Shown one piece after another: positions 64,000 through 64,000 of a DNA stretch of 64,000 bases. Below the pieces are notes generated by a model. It did not search any database. It saw nothing but the letters and a program-made list of their open reading frames with translations, and was not told the DNA's origin. Numbering within the stretch: the stretch's first letter is position 1; every line of letters begins with the position of its first letter. The DNA is from Saccharopolyspora thermophila (lineage in GTDB: Bacteria > Actinomycetota > Actinomycetes > Mycobacteriales > Pseudonocardiaceae). Made by a program: the position numbers and the translations under genes. The stretch covers positions 16,191 to 80,190 of the forward strand of contig NZ_BMMT01000004.1 of assembly GCF_014646075.1 (NCBI RefSeq), given 5' to 3'.

Positions 64000-64000
64000 A

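Overview
The window is high-GC actinobacterial DNA. GC-rich wobble positions, frequent GTG starts, many leaderless -10/start arrangements, an XRE/DUF397 pair, a RamB-isocitrate lyase pair and RNase E with an IF2-N-like head all point to an actinomycete, most likely Pseudonocardiaceae. Saccharopolyspora-like is a guess. The backbone follows the order I remember for Mycobacterium tuberculosis Rv2448c to Rv2404c: valS, folC, DUF4233, ndk, rne, rplU, rpmA, obgE, proB, proA, nadD, rsfS, gpgP-like, degV, comEA, comEC, holA, rpsT, lepA. Accessory genes are inserted between these blocks.

1-16 kb: a left-truncated DprA/SLOG protein and a YdeP-type molybdopterin oxidoreductase precede leaderless valS. 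valS meets a methyltransferase stop-to-stop. The methyltransferase is divergent from a MerR regulator across a MerR-type promoter with a 19-bp spacer and an internal palindrome. folC and DUF4233 follow, then an alcohol dehydrogenase and an unknown secreted protein that separate them from an unusual long-form ndk. A GNAT and the two radical-SAM-related genes (TIGR03960, TIGR03936) lead into rne.

16-31 kb: rne, a two-gene membrane glycosylation operon on the other strand, rplU-rpmA from a good TTGACC-N17-TAGTCT promoter, obgE-proB, then an accessory stretch: an MHS transporter, a small zinc-finger protein, XRE/DUF397, and a RecQ helicase fused to a phosphoribosyltransferase-like domain.

31-48 kb: proA; a TetR-P450-ferredoxin module with a clear palindromic operator; nadD-rsfS-gpgP; degV; the DNA-uptake operon comEA-comEC with two DnaA boxes upstream; a threonine-synthase-like gene behind a SAM-I riboswitch; holA and rpsT; an EamA transporter behind a ykkC/guanidine-type riboswitch; lepA.

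48-64 kb: arylsulfatase, a LysR regulator, ramB divergent from aceA, and a region rich in broken genes. The nitronate monooxygenase carries two compensating frameshifts and a Uma2 gene is reduced to its two ends. From 59.7 to 62.3 kb a GntR-controlled sugar catabolic cluster (TIM-barrel isomerase, GntP permease, DhaK-type kinase, RpiB isomerase, transketolase) survives only as joined fragments. The same 15-bp GntR-type palindrome lies at both ends of that cluster. An intact methylmalonate-semialdehyde-type dehydrogenase and a 29-base G run close the window; the G run suggests a contig end, so some disruptions here could be sequencing or assembly errors.

The most interesting signals are the SAM riboswitch on a ThrC-like gene (possible homocysteine-forming paralogue), the ykkC-type riboswitch on an EamA transporter, the collapsed sugar regulon with its shared operator, the MerR promoter, and DnaA boxes in front of the DNA-uptake operon.
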